Source: Lewinellaceae bacterium
GTDB taxonomy: Bacteria; Bacteroidota; Bacteroidia; Chitinophagales; Saprospiraceae
DNA length: 64,000 bases
Assembly: GCA_020636075.1 (NCBI GenBank)
Contig: JACJYO010000006.1
Location: 62,001-126,000 of the forward strand
Direction of reading: 5' to 3'
Every line of letters begins with the position of its first letter. Positions within the stretch are counted from its first letter, which is position 1. Of this stretch, positions 51,772 to 61,268 are shown piece by piece. Under the pieces are notes generated by a model that saw only the letters and a list, made by a program, of their open reading frames with translations, was not told the DNA's origin and made no database searches. Both the position numbers and the translations under genes were made by a program.

Positions 51772-54700
51772 ATGACCACAGTAGCGCAGCGCATGAACAG
51801 CTTTTACCAACTGCTCGGTTTATTGAACGATGCGCAGCGCCGCGCCGTCGAACAGATCGAAGGGCCGGTGCTGGTCATTGCCGGTCCGGGTACGGGCAAA
51901 ACGCATATTCTGGCGGCCCGGATTGGTAAAATCCTGCTGGAAACAGACACGCTGGCGCAAAATATCCTCTGCCTCACCTTCACCGAAGCCGGTGTGCGCG
52001 CCATGCGCGAGCGGTTGTTAAACATGATCGGCCCCGAGGCGTACCGGGTGACCATCAGTACGTTTCACGGATTTTGTAACCGGGTGATCCAGGAGAATAT
52101 GGAGTATTTCGGCAAGGGACGGCTGGAGCCCATAACCGATCTGGAGCGGATCGAACTGGTGCGCCAAATCCTGGCTGCCTTGCCACCGGAACATCCGCTG
52201 CGCGCCGGGAAAAAGGATGCTTTTTTATTTGAAAACCAGTTGCGGGATTTGTTTTCCACTATGAAAAAAGAGGGCTGGCCAGTGGATTTTGTGTTGACAA
52301 AAGCGGATGCTTTTCTCCGGGATTTGCCTTCAAACCCCAAATTTATTTACCAGCGGAATACCAAAAACGCAGCCAAAGGCACACCCAAAACAGCCCAGGT
52401 ACGGGAAGTTACCGAGCGCATGACCCGCCTGAAAGCAGCTGCGGCGCTGTATCCCGAATACCTGCATGCCATGGAACGTGCCGGCCGGTACGAATATGAG
52501 GATATGATTTTGTGGGTATTGCAGGCGTTTAAAGAAAAAGAAGCCCTGTTGCGCAGTTACCAGGAGCGTTTTTTGTACATCCAGGTGGATGAATTTCAGG
52601 ATACCAACGGCGCTCAATATCAATTACTGCAATTGTTGCTGAACTTCTGGGAAGCACCAAACGCTTTCATCGTTGGCGACGATGACCAGAGCATCTACGA
52701 ATTTCAGGGCGCCCGGCTGGATAACCTGCGCCACTTCAGCCAACTCTACCAGGCCGACCTGGAAACGATTGTTTTGAGTGAAAACTACCGTTCCGGCCAA
52801 CAAATTCTCGATTCGGCAAGCCGCCTGATCGCCCGGAATGAAATTCGCGCCGTAAACCGCCTCGACAAGCCCATCCAGAAAAACCTTCGCGCCCATGCCA
52901 CCGAACCCGGCACCCTCCGGCTCTGCGTATACGAAAACCGCTTGCAGGAACTCACCGACCTGGTCCGACAAATTGACGATCTGATCAACAGCGGTACTGC
53001 TCCGGAAGAAATCGCTGTCATTTATGCCCGGCACAAACAGGCCAACCGCCTGATGGCTTTGCTCGGCAAGAAAGGCATACCCTACCAGGCCAAACGGCCG
53101 GTAAATATCCTGGACTTACCCCTGATACAGCAATTGCGCGAGCTGCTCTGCTATTTGGATGAAGAGTCGCGCAGCCCGTACAGTGGTGAACATCGACTGT
53201 TCCGGCTGCTGCATGCCGGATTTTTTGACCTCCCTGCGGGCGATCTGGCTCAAATCGCCGTGGCTGCTCAAAAAAATTCCGGTGATCCGGAAAACCCGCT
53301 TTACGACGCCCCCGCCGCCCGGCATGCGCCTGCTGAAGGGTTTTGGCGCCGCGTATTGACCGACCCGGACTTTTTGCAACGCCTGCCGCTTAAACACCCT
53401 GAAAAATTCGACCTCGTAAGCCACCAGTTGGACCACTGGATCGCAGCTGTACACAACCTGCCATTGCCCCAACTCCTGGAGCGCCTTTTTGCACAAACCG
53501 GGCTCCTGAACTGGGTATTGCGGCAGCCCGACAAACTCGATCAGCTCCAGACGCTGTATACCTTTTTTGATTTTGTGGAGGCGGAGGTTCAGCGATTCCC
53601 GCGGCTATTTGCGCCGGGAGCAGCAGGCGGGGTAGCCGGGCTGCATCGCTTGCTCGATCTGCTCGACAGCATGGACGACAACCGGCTCCCGTTGGCCCTG
53701 CAACAGGCAGTGGAGGCCGGACCAGGTGTGCAGTTGCTCACCGCGCACAGTGCCAAGGGGCTGGAGTTTGAACAGGTGTTTTTGTTTGATTGTGTGGAGG
53801 ATATGTGGGAGCGCAGCCTCAATGGCGGCCGTGGCCGCTTCGCTATGCCTCCAACCTTGGTGCCATCGGCCGAAGAAGATGCCGTGGAAGCCCGCCGCCG
53901 CCTGTTTTACGTGGCAATGACGCGGGCCAAACACCGGCTCCAGCTTTCCTATGCTCGCGCCGGTGAAGATGGCAAACCGCTTATGCAATCGGCTTTTGTG
54001 GAAGAGACTGGCTTGCCACACGAAAATATGGAAGTGCCAACGCCAGTTCTGCTCGAAACGCAGGCGCTGCTGATGCTGGAACCGGAGTCGCCCATAGTTG
54101 CCCTGCCCGAGCCGGCAGTTTTTCAGGATATGCTGCGCAACTTCTCGCTGAGCATTACGGCTTTGAACCGCTATCTGCGCTGCCCCCTGGCTTTTTACTA
54201 CGAGGATTTTTTAAAAATCCCCGGCGCCACCAGCGAAGCTGCTGCTTATGGTGTTGCCATACACGGCGCGCTACAGCAGTTTGTTTTAAAAATGAAAACC
54301 GACCGCAAAAACCAGTATCCGTCGGCAGAGGTGCTGCTGCGTATTTTTAAGGCAGAAATGGAGCGGCAACGCGGGTATTTCTCCGAAAATAACTTTGCTC
54401 AACGCCTTGCCCTCGGGCGGGAACACCTGCGCCGCCTGCATGCCGAACTCGTGCCGCATTGGCCCAAACGTGTAATCGTGGAACGCCGGATCGACCGGGT
54501 CGAACTCGATGGCATTCCCCTCAATGGTGTGATCGATAAAATTGAGTGGCTCGATGACCGAACGCTCCGGCTGGTTGACTACAAAACCGGGGCGCCCGAT
54601 CTAAAAAAAACGGCCCCGCCCGACGCCGGCCAACCCCACGGTGGCGATTACTGGCGGCAGATGGCATTTTACCAGATATTGTTGCAACAGGCGCACCTGT

Positions 54701-54960
54701 ATCCTGAGCCGGTTGGCAAAACAGCCGTGGCCTGGCTGGAGCCGGATAAGCGGGACACTTTCCTGATGACGGAAATCAGTTTTCGCCCCGAAGATTTGCA
54801 ACTGGTCAAAGGGCTGATCCACCAAATCTGGGCCGGCATACAAGCCGGGCATTTCAGCAACGGTTGCGGGCAAGAAAATTGTGTTTGGTGTCAAATGCAC
54901 CGCTGGAATACGCCGCCGGCACTTTTGGCGCGTCTGGAAGAAGACCTGGACGACGGCTAA
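51772..54960 (+). CDS. UvrD-family DNA helicase with C-terminal Fe-S nuclease domain
   Basis: 1062 residues; a start at residue 8 (MNSFYQLL) is also possible. SF1A helicase motifs: Walker A GPGTGKTHI at 38-46, LTFTEAGVRAMRERL, Walker B VDEFQDTNGAQY, VGDDDQSIYEFQGA, and TAHSAKGLEFEQVF. The C-terminal 270 residues are a PD-(D/E)XK nuclease (GVIDKIEWLDDRTLRLVDYKTG). Four cysteines, C804 in YLRCPLAFYY and C1032, C1037, C1040 in the end cluster, match the AddB/Cas4-type 4Fe-4S arrangement. It is probably a single-chain helicase-nuclease for DNA repair, like one half of AddAB. It converges with glsA, the stop codons overlapping by 4 bp. Confidence 0.92.
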   Translation: MTTVAQRMNSFYQLLGLLNDAQRRAVEQIEGPVLVIAGPGTGKTHILAARIGKILLETDTLAQNILCLTFTEAGVRAMRERLLNMIGPEAYRVTISTFHGFCNRVIQENMEYFGKGRLEPITDLERIELVRQILAALPPEHPLRAGKKDAFLFENQLRDLFSTMKKEGWPVDFVLTKADAFLRDLPSNPKFIYQRNTKNAAKGTPKTAQVREVTERMTRLKAAAALYPEYLHAMERAGRYEYEDMILWVLQAFKEKEALLRSYQERFLYIQVDEFQDTNGAQYQLLQLLLNFWEAPNAFIVGDDDQSIYEFQGARLDNLRHFSQLYQADLETIVLSENYRSGQQILDSASRLIARNEIRAVNRLDKPIQKNLRAHATEPGTLRLCVYENRLQELTDLVRQIDDLINSGTAPEEIAVIYARHKQANRLMALLGKKGIPYQAKRPVNILDLPLIQQLRELLCYLDEESRSPYSGEHRLFRLLHAGFFDLPAGDLAQIAVAAQKNSGDPENPLYDAPAARHAPAEGFWRRVLTDPDFLQRLPLKHPEKFDLVSHQLDHWIAAVHNLPLPQLLERLFAQTGLLNWVLRQPDKLDQLQTLYTFFDFVEAEVQRFPRLFAPGAAGGVAGLHRLLDLLDSMDDNRLPLALQQAVEAGPGVQLLTAHSAKGLEFEQVFLFDCVEDMWERSLNGGRGRFAMPPTLVPSAEEDAVEARRRLFYVAMTRAKHRLQLSYARAGEDGKPLMQSAFVEETGLPHENMEVPTPVLLETQALLMLEPESPIVALPEPAVFQDMLRNFSLSITALNRYLRCPLAFYYEDFLKIPGATSEAAAYGVAIHGALQQFVLKMKTDRKNQYPSAEVLLRIFKAEMERQRGYFSENNFAQRLALGREHLRRLHAELVPHWPKRVIVERRIDRVELDGIPLNGVIDKIEWLDDRTLRLVDYKTGAPDLKKTAPPDAGQPHGGDYWRQMAFYQILLQQAHLYPEPVGKTAVAWLEPDKRDTFLMTEISFRPEDLQLVKGLIHQIWAGIQAGHFSNGCGQENCVWCQMHRWNTPPALLARLEEDLDDG

Positions 54961-55913
54961 AAAATAGATTCTCCTGTTTTTGTAGTCAGCAACTCAAGGG
55001 CCTTCATGCCTTGCACCGAGTTGCCAAACCGGTTAATCTCCGGGCTCCAGACGGCTACCGCCCACCGGCCCGGCATAACGGCTGCAATGCCGCCACCGAC
55101 CCCGCTTTTCCCGGGCAATCCGACCCGGAAGGCAAATTCGCCGGCTTCATCATAAAAACCGCAGGTGAGCAGGAGGGCACTGAGCCGCTTGGTCTGACTC
55201 ACCGTAAGCAGCCGTTTTTCAGCACCGGGAATACTGCCGTGGTTAGCCAGAAAAAGAAAAGCGCGGGCTAGTTCGAGGCAGGACATCGAAAGGGCACAAT
55301 GGTGGAAATAGGCGTCCAATACATCGGAAACATCGTTTTGCAGATTACCATGGCTTTTTAGGAAATTCGCGAGCGCGGCATTGGTGAATCCTGTTTCACG
55401 CTCCGAACGAACCACGGCGGGATCGAAGGCCAGGTCATTGCAGGCGCTCAGCTGTCGTACAAATTCGAGTACACCGGTTTGGGCATCGCTGAGTTGGGTG
55501 ATGAGTACATCCGTCACCACCAGGGCCCCGGCATTGATGAACGGATTGCGCGGGATGCCATGTTCGTATTCCAGTTGAACGAGCGAGTTAAACGGATTTC
55601 CGGAGGGTTCTTTGCCAACCCGGGTAAACAGCGTTTCACCGACCTGCTGTACCGCCAGCGCCAGCGTGAATGCTTTGGAAATACTTTGAATGGAAAATCG
55701 CGTGTCGGCATCACCGGTGGAGAACACCTGCCCGTCGAGGGTGATCAGTGCCATGCCGAAATGCCCGGGCGCTACGCGAGCCAGCTCGGGGATGTAGGAT
55801 GCCACCTTGCCGGTGCCGGCGAGCGGCGCTACTTCTTGGGCAATTTCGTCGAGTATTTGTTGGTAGTTCACGTCCGGTAGATTCAGGTATTGAGGAAGTT
55901 GTACACTTTTCAA
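54957..55913 (-). CDS. glsA: Glutaminase A
   Basis: Hydrolyses glutamine to glutamate and ammonia; serine-dependent beta-lactamase-like fold. 318 residues, normal length. The nucleophile motif is SIQSISKAFTLALA (S-x-x-K), with the Tyr/Asn residues around NPFINAGALVVTDVL and GLPGKSGVGGGIAAVMPGR near the C-terminus. The only in-frame start is TTG at 55913 within a repeat; no ATG lies between it and the conserved region beginning YQQILDEIAQE. The gene converges with the helicase with overlapping stops. Confidence 0.94.
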   Translation of the reverse strand: MKSVQLPQYLNLPDVNYQQILDEIAQEVAPLAGTGKVASYIPELARVAPGHFGMALITLDGQVFSTGDADTRFSIQSISKAFTLALAVQQVGETLFTRVGKEPSGNPFNSLVQLEYEHGIPRNPFINAGALVVTDVLITQLSDAQTGVLEFVRQLSACNDLAFDPAVVRSERETGFTNAALANFLKSHGNLQNDVSDVLDAYFHHCALSMSCLELARAFLFLANHGSIPGAEKRLLTVSQTKRLSALLLTCGFYDEAGEFAFRVGLPGKSGVGGGIAAVMPGRWAVAVWSPEINRFGNSVQGMKALELLTTKTGESIF

Positions 55914-56011
55914 ATTTCCAATCTCAAATTGGACGTTTCAAATTAAAGAAACTTCCCAAACCGGGATCATCCTTTTGATTTGAAATTGGAAATTTGAAAA
56001 AATTTGAAAAG
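55906..56011. repeat. AT-rich inverted repeat between glsA and the hydrolase gene
   Basis: CTTTTCAAATTTCCAATCTC... and ...AAATTGGAAATTTGAAAA...TTTGAAAAG are near-perfect complements over more than 20 bases. It covers the glsA start (TTG at 55913) and sits just behind the hydrolase stop, like the repeats at 23601 and 31503. Confidence 0.6.
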
Positions 56012-56032
56012 TGCGTCAGTGGGAACGGTACT

Positions 56033-57037
56033 TCAGAATCGCCCCTCCAAAAACGCCTGCACGTCGGTTGCGGATGCGCCGCCGTTTTCCTCCTGCGGCC
56101 AGTGACCGGTATTCTGGTAAATTTTCAGCAGGGCACGGCGTATTTTTCCATGAAATTCATAAGCGAATTCAGGCGACAAGCGCGTGTCTTCCGCCCCCCA
56201 AAGGATGAGTGTTGGCGTACGGATCTGCTCAATCAAATCGACCGGCGGGCGGTTTTCGCTCACCTGAGCGCGGTCGGTGAAGGCTTTCCGGTTGCCCGGA
56301 CGCCGGAGCAGGTCGAAGTACCGCTGGACCAATGCGCTGTTCACTTTTTTATCGTCGGCGTACACTTCCTCAAGCATGAGCCGGATGAAGGGCTTGGGCG
56401 TGATCTGCCACAAGGTCCGGTTTATGACCGGGGTGCGCGCGAATATCTCAAGTGCCGAGGTCGATTTGGTTTCAAAGCCGGGTGCGTCGAGCAAGATGAG
56501 TTTGCGCAGTTTCAGCGGGTGCTCAGTGGCATAAAACCAGGCTATTTGAGCGCCCATGCCATTTCCCGCCAGGTGGAAGCGGCGCAGGTTCAGTTTTTGC
56601 ACAAACTGGTCAAAGAAATTGACGTACATGAACGTGCTGTAACTCCCTTGCGGGTGCGGGCCGGTTAGCCCGAAGCCGGGAAGATCGAGGCTGATCACCT
56701 GGTATTTTTTCGAAAGCGAATCGGTCCATTCCGCCCAGGTATGCAGCGAGCTGTTGGCATCGTGCAGCAAAACAATAGGCTCGCCTTTGCCGCTGATGCG
56801 GTAGTGCACCGTCATATCGTCGAGTTCCATAAACCGGGAATCGGGGTACCCATATTGGAGCGCCAACGTGTGTACCGGAATATCGGAATACCAATTGGCG
56901 AGCAACCAAAGCAGCAAGACCAGGCAGATGCCCCAACGCAATATCCTGCCAATGCGAAAGCGCTTTTGCCAGGACAAAGATTCGGCCTCTGTGGGCGTTG
57001 TATTCAGTTGATCCGGGTTGGTGTATTGGTCCTCCAT
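56033..57037 (-). CDS. Membrane-anchored alpha/beta hydrolase, nucleophile replaced by Gly
   Basis: 334 residues from MEDQYTNPDQLNTT. One N-terminal membrane helix (about 32-50) is followed by an alpha/beta-hydrolase fold: PIVLLHDANSSLHTWAEW (oxyanion region), VISLDLPGFGLTG, and the nucleophile elbow LAGNGMGAQIAWF. The elbow normally reads G-x-S-x-G, but here residue 160 is Gly (GGC), one transition from AGC. The Asp in GAEDTRLSPEF and the His in NTGHWPQEE are kept. Classical serine hydrolysis is therefore unlikely. It follows a DUF4199 gene with only 4 bases between stop and start, so translation is probably coupled. Confidence 0.88.
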   Translation of the reverse strand: MEDQYTNPDQLNTTPTEAESLSWQKRFRIGRILRWGICLVLLLWLLANWYSDIPVHTLALQYGYPDSRFMELDDMTVHYRISGKGEPIVLLHDANSSLHTWAEWTDSLSKKYQVISLDLPGFGLTGPHPQGSYSTFMYVNFFDQFVQKLNLRRFHLAGNGMGAQIAWFYATEHPLKLRKLILLDAPGFETKSTSALEIFARTPVINRTLWQITPKPFIRLMLEEVYADDKKVNSALVQRYFDLLRRPGNRKAFTDRAQVSENRPPVDLIEQIRTPTLILWGAEDTRLSPEFAYEFHGKIRRALLKIYQNTGHWPQEENGGASATDVQAFLEGRF

Positions 57038-57041
57038 AAAT

Positions 57042-57572
57042 TTAGTCTGACGTACGCAGGATTGCAGCAATGCCGGCCGATAAGGCAAATCCGCCGATGG
57101 CGCCCATCGCCATGCGGGTGATCACCGGCCCCAGCGGTTGTACGGGCTGTTGCAAGGCTATCTCAATCTCGTTTATACGTTCGCGGAGCTGATAGGTAAC
57201 CTGCGGATCGCCGGTACCGTCATCGATCTGCGTCTGGCAGGCCTGTTTTTCGGTCAGGAGTTCAAGGCGTATCAGTTCAATATCGGCCAGATGCAGGCCA
57301 TAGTAAAATAACCAGTAAAACAGGTTAATCAGAATAAAAACAATAAAGGGAATCCGGAGTATAGCGCGGAAATCGCGGTTGGCGCCGTACTGCGCACAGT
57401 CTTCTTTGGCAGCCCGGTACATAAACAGGAGGTAAAGGCCCATCGAAGCCCATTGCAGCCATGGATTCAGAAAATGCTGCGGACCAATGGTGTACAATAA
57501 AGCGAAGTAAAAAACCACGGCTACCCCCCCGAGCAGCCCGTAGCGCAGGCTGGTATTTTTGAAAGCGGTCAT
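57042..57572 (-). CDS. DUF4199-family membrane protein
   Basis: 176 residues with four predicted helices: YGLLGGVAVVFYFALLYTI, LQWASMGLYLLFMY, FIVFILINLFYWLFYYG and VITRMAMGAIGGFALSAGIAA. The loop before helix 4 is coiled and Gln/Glu-rich (YQLRERINEIEIALQQ). DUF4199 proteins are common in Bacteroidota and have no known function. First or second gene of a likely operon with the hydrolase; a paralogue is upstream at 57718-58272. Confidence 0.85.
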   Translation of the reverse strand: MTAFKNTSLRYGLLGGVAVVFYFALLYTIGPQHFLNPWLQWASMGLYLLFMYRAAKEDCAQYGANRDFRAILRIPFIVFILINLFYWLFYYGLHLADIELIRLELLTEKQACQTQIDDGTGDPQVTYQLRERINEIEIALQQPVQPLGPVITRMAMGAIGGFALSAGIAAILRTSD

Positions 57573-57717
57573 TCGGCTTGTTCGATTGATGCTCGTACAA
57601 AAGTAGGGCAGCGGTTTTAAATGGCCCGGGTTTTCTTAACACGAAGTCGCCAAAGTGCAAGGATTGATGCTTGACATACTTTGGCAACCTCGCGAAGATG
57701 AACCAAGTCTGTAGCGA

Positions 57718-58272
57718 TTACTCCAGCGGCCGGTCGCGTTTCATAAAAGCTGCCGCAATGAGTCCGGCAATGAGCCCAAGAATAAGTCCACCGATAACAC
57801 CATTGGTAGCGATTGTACTGATGTCACCCATTTTGTCAAAATTTTCCATGGTTTTTTCGATGGCATCGGCGGGCATGTTTTCACCCCAGGTTTCCATAAA
57901 TTCCTCTTTCAGGGTGTCTACGTATCCGGGGTCGATAAAATTGACGAGAATGTAATTCCAAACCGAAGAAATAATTACCCCGATACCCACAGTGACCATT
58001 CCAACGACCAGCGCTCTACCATAGCTGATGAAACCGCCGTCGAGTTGATCGCGCTGAAATTTTATTGCAATTGCGGCAAATGCAATGGTGACGCCAAGTG
58101 CAATTATAAAGTTGATCGCTATGGCGCTAAACGACATGGGACTGATTCCGAGCAAATAGGAGATCAGGGAAAAAACGACCAGGGTAAGTCCGCAAAAACC
58201 GCCGTAGCGGAGCGCGGTATTCCAAAATGGGGGCGGTGTGTTAGGGGCAGAAGTATTGTCTAAAACAGCCAT
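57718..58272 (-). CDS. DUF4199-family membrane protein, paralogue
   Basis: 184 residues from MAVLDNTSAPNTPPPFWN; a start 18 codons upstream is less likely. Four helices in the same layout as the neighbour (YGGFCGLTLVVFSLISYLLG ... GVIGGLILGLIAGLIAAAF) and the conserved FISYGRALVVGMVTVGIGVI block of DUF4199. The pair with 57042-57572 (145 bases apart, same strand) probably arose by duplication; sequence identity looks low. Function unknown. Confidence 0.85.
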   Translation of the reverse strand: MAVLDNTSAPNTPPPFWNTALRYGGFCGLTLVVFSLISYLLGISPMSFSAIAINFIIALGVTIAFAAIAIKFQRDQLDGGFISYGRALVVGMVTVGIGVIISSVWNYILVNFIDPGYVDTLKEEFMETWGENMPADAIEKTMENFDKMGDISTIATNGVIGGLILGLIAGLIAAAFMKRDRPLE

Positions 58273-58394
58273 AAGAAAACGATTTAAATGAATGATTTGG
58301 TTACGAATGATTAAAACTACTGGCAAAATAGGGCTAAGAATTGCTTAACACGACTAATACGGGGGTTTTTACGACAAATGCCAACACGACAAGT

Positions 58395-59024
58395 TTAAGC
58401 GGCATCCCAGACAACCGGAGCATTCACAAGTGCATAGCGTACGTCGAGTACCGATGCATTGATAAACAACGTGTCGGCTTCCTCATGGCAGCCATAACCT
58501 TCGTGAATATGCCCGAACAGATGCACCCGGGGCTTGATTTCCCGGATCCGGTGCAGCAAATCCCGGCAACCCACCGGCCTTGGGTCGCGCACCACTTCAT
58601 CCAGAATACCGTAAGGCGGACCATGCGTGATCACGATATCGGTACTGGCCGGGATGGCTTGCCAATAAGGCCTGATCGGAGCGCCGCGATGCCGGTTGAA
58701 TGCCCAATTGAAAAACCAGGGTGTGATCGGGCTGCCCCACAGGCGTATGCCTTCAATTTCGACGCCGGAATTTTCCAGGTAGGTGATCGAATCGGGCAAC
58801 ATGGCGCGGAACTGTTTGGGCGCCTGCTCGGCAATAAAATCGTGGTTGCCCGCAATCAAAACCTTGTATCGGAAGGGTTGTTGGGCAAACCAATCGAGGA
58901 AATCAGCCGCTTCGTGTTCCCGGCCGCGCCGGGTGAAATCGCCGGCATGCACCAGCACATCGCCCACCGGCAGTTGCAGGTCTTCGTGTTTGCAATGGGT
59001 GTCGGATATGAATACGAATCGCAC
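58395..59024 (-). CDS. Metallophosphoesterase
   Basis: 209 residues with the calcineurin-like motif series: ISDTHCKHEDL, HAGDFTRRG, GNHDFIAEQ, THGPPYGILDE and FGHIHEGYG, giving all metal ligands. It is of the short MPPED-like or YfcE-like class that cleaves phosphodiesters; the substrate is unknown. It stands alone on the minus strand. A MITE-like element lies 41 bases upstream of its start. Confidence 0.92.
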   Translation of the reverse strand: MRFVFISDTHCKHEDLQLPVGDVLVHAGDFTRRGREHEAADFLDWFAQQPFRYKVLIAGNHDFIAEQAPKQFRAMLPDSITYLENSGVEIEGIRLWGSPITPWFFNWAFNRHRGAPIRPYWQAIPASTDIVITHGPPYGILDEVVRDPRPVGCRDLLHRIREIKPRVHLFGHIHEGYGCHEEADTLFINASVLDVRYALVNAPVVWDAA

Positions 59025-59065
59025 GGACTTTTTTGTTTTTGGGACAGGATCAACATGATTTTACA

Positions 59066-59223
59066 GAGGGTGTCTCAAAAGAGAAATCTGAAATGCCCGC
59101 CGTAGAATATTTTATTTACCACGAGACACAGAGGCCACGGAAAATTAAACTACCGTGTTCTCTGTATCTCCGTGGTGTAAATTAGAAACTACCTGCGCGT
59201 GTGGGGACTTATGAGACACCCTC
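59066..59223. mobile_element. MITE-like element, 158 bp, copy 2
   Basis: The ends GAGGGTGTCTCA and TGAGACACCCTC are exact complements. The interior has CCCGCCGTAGA and TTTACCACGAGACACAGAG in the same order and spacing as the copy at 9466-9626. The rest of the gap to the ABC gene (59224-59486) shows no gene and only weak structure. Confidence 0.7.
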
Positions 59224-59486
59224 CGTTTTCCTGTCAATCTTGTCTGAATTATTATTTCGTCAAAACTTGAGCTAACTAAACTTTTTTCCGGTAAAAATAA
59301 TTCCGGTTGGAAAGACGCGATATCAAGTAGCCCGTTAAAGAAAATACGACTATTGAAGTTTTCCCCGAACTTTACCGCCACTTACAGGTTTAGGTAATTG
59401 CTAAAGCACGCCCGAATGCTGTATTGCGCTTTGTCGCCGGGCTTCAGTGCCAAACTGCGACTAAACGTGCCCTACTACCCTCAAGC

Positions 59487-61253
59487 ATGGAATCCATTAA
59501 TACAATAAATTTTTCGCTGTTCCGCCGTGTCTTGGCCATGACCAAGCCTTACCGGGTGACGTTTTATCTGACGGCCTGCCTGACGGTTGTGCTGGCCCCG
59601 CTGGCCATTGCGCGGCCCAAGCTGTTGCAAACCATGGTCGACGACTATGTTTTCCAGGGCGATATTTCCGGTATGAGCCTGCTGGCGGCGATCATCTTTG
59701 GTGTACTGATCCTGGAAGTTATCCTGCGCTATCTTTTCTTGTACCATGCCGACTGGCTGGGGCAGGTTGTGATCCGCGACCTTCGGGTACGGGTGTTCAA
59801 TCACCTGACCCGACTGAATCTTTCCTATTTCGACAAAACAGCCATCGGCCAAAGTACTACCCGGACGATCAACGATATCGAGGCCATTAACACGGTATTT
59901 TCGGAGGGCAGTATCACCATCCTCGCCGATCTGCTCACGTTGTTTGCCGTTATGGGCATGATGTTTTACACCTCCTGGAAACTTACACTGGTAGTCCTTT
60001 CGGTGTTTCCGTTGCTGATTTGGGGGAGCTACAAATTCAAGGAAAGTGTGCGCAGAAGTTACGAGCGCGTCCGCAACCACATTGCCGTGATGAATGCCTA
60101 CCTGCAGGAACGGATCACCGGCATGCGCATCGTGCAGATTTTTAATGCGGAAAAACAAGAGGCCGAAAAATTCCGCAAGATCAACCACGATTACACCGGC
60201 GCCAACCTGCGGGCAATCATGGCCTATGCTATCTTTTTCCCGGTAGTGGACATCATCTCGGCGCTCTCCCTTGGTCTGATGGTCTGGTACGGTGCACGCG
60301 GCGTGCTGTCGGAAGAAGTGACGATCGGAACCATGGTGGCTTTCCCGCTGTACATTTCCATGTTGTATCGCCCGATCCGCATGCTGGCCGACAAGTTCAA
60401 TACCCTGCAAATGGGTCTGATCGCGGCAGAGCGTGTGTTCCAGTTGCTCGAAACAAAAGAACATATTCAAAACGACGGTACCCTGGCGCCGGAAAAAGTG
60501 CAGGGCGATTTGCGCTTCGAAAACGTTTGGTTTTCCTACAGCGGCAACGCCGACGAATCGGTGCTAAAAAACGTGTCGTTCCATATTCCGCCCGGCGATA
60601 CTCTGGCGATTGTGGGCAGCACCGGCAGCGGCAAAACGACCATTATCAGTCTGCTGAGCCGGTTTTACGAAATCCAGTCAGGCAGCATCAAGGTCGATGG
60701 GCACGACCTGCAGGAGTACGAATTGTTTGCCCTGCGGCGGCGCATTGCCGTGGTTTTGCAGGATGTATTCCTGTTTTCCGGTACGGTACTCGAAAATATC
60801 ACCCTGCGCGATTCGGGCATTTCGGAAGAAGAAGTCATCGCTGCGGCCAAGATGATCGGCGCACACCGCTTTATCGAAAAACTCCCGGGCGGCTACCAAT
60901 ACCAGGTACAGGAACGCGGCGCCACGCTTTCCATGGGCCAACGCCAGTTGATCTCCTTCGTACGCGCCCTGGTGTTCAACCCCGACATGCTCATCCTTGA
61001 TGAGGCCACCTCATCCATCGACCCGGAAACGGAAAGTGTGATCCAGTACGCCATCGAGCAATTGATCGCCCGGCGCACCAGCATCATCATTGCGCACCGG
61101 CTATCGACGATCCGCCATGCCTCCAATGTGCTGGTGTTGGAAAAAGGCGAGGTCAAGGAATTTGGCCCGCATGAGCAACTGCTTGCTATCGAAGGCGGAC
61201 GGTATAGGGAATTATACGAGAAGCAGTTTTTGGCGCCGGTGGAGGAGGAGTAA
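59487..61253 (+). CDS. ABC exporter, MsbA/lipid- or drug-type (TM-NBD half transporter)
   Basis: 588 residues from MESINTINFSLFRRV; an upstream start 21 codons earlier is less likely. Six membrane helices lie within residues 20-310, with the exporter coupling region SYFDKTAIGQSTTRTINDIEA. The nucleotide-binding domain has Walker A GSTGSGKTTIISLLS, Q-loop VVLQDVFLFSGTV, the signature LSMGQRQLISF, Walker B MLILDEATSSIDPE and the His switch IIIAHRLSTI. It probably works as a homodimer in the inner membrane. The cargo (lipid A-like lipid or drug) cannot be told. It converges with the broken SIR2-type gene. Confidence 0.94.
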   Translation: MESINTINFSLFRRVLAMTKPYRVTFYLTACLTVVLAPLAIARPKLLQTMVDDYVFQGDISGMSLLAAIIFGVLILEVILRYLFLYHADWLGQVVIRDLRVRVFNHLTRLNLSYFDKTAIGQSTTRTINDIEAINTVFSEGSITILADLLTLFAVMGMMFYTSWKLTLVVLSVFPLLIWGSYKFKESVRRSYERVRNHIAVMNAYLQERITGMRIVQIFNAEKQEAEKFRKINHDYTGANLRAIMAYAIFFPVVDIISALSLGLMVWYGARGVLSEEVTIGTMVAFPLYISMLYRPIRMLADKFNTLQMGLIAAERVFQLLETKEHIQNDGTLAPEKVQGDLRFENVWFSYSGNADESVLKNVSFHIPPGDTLAIVGSTGSGKTTIISLLSRFYEIQSGSIKVDGHDLQEYELFALRRRIAVVLQDVFLFSGTVLENITLRDSGISEEEVIAAAKMIGAHRFIEKLPGGYQYQVQERGATLSMGQRQLISFVRALVFNPDMLILDEATSSIDPETESVIQYAIEQLIARRTSIIIAHRLSTIRHASNVLVLEKGEVKEFGPHEQLLAIEGGRYRELYEKQFLAPVEEE

Positions 61254-61268
61254 GGATTCCTAAGGGGC

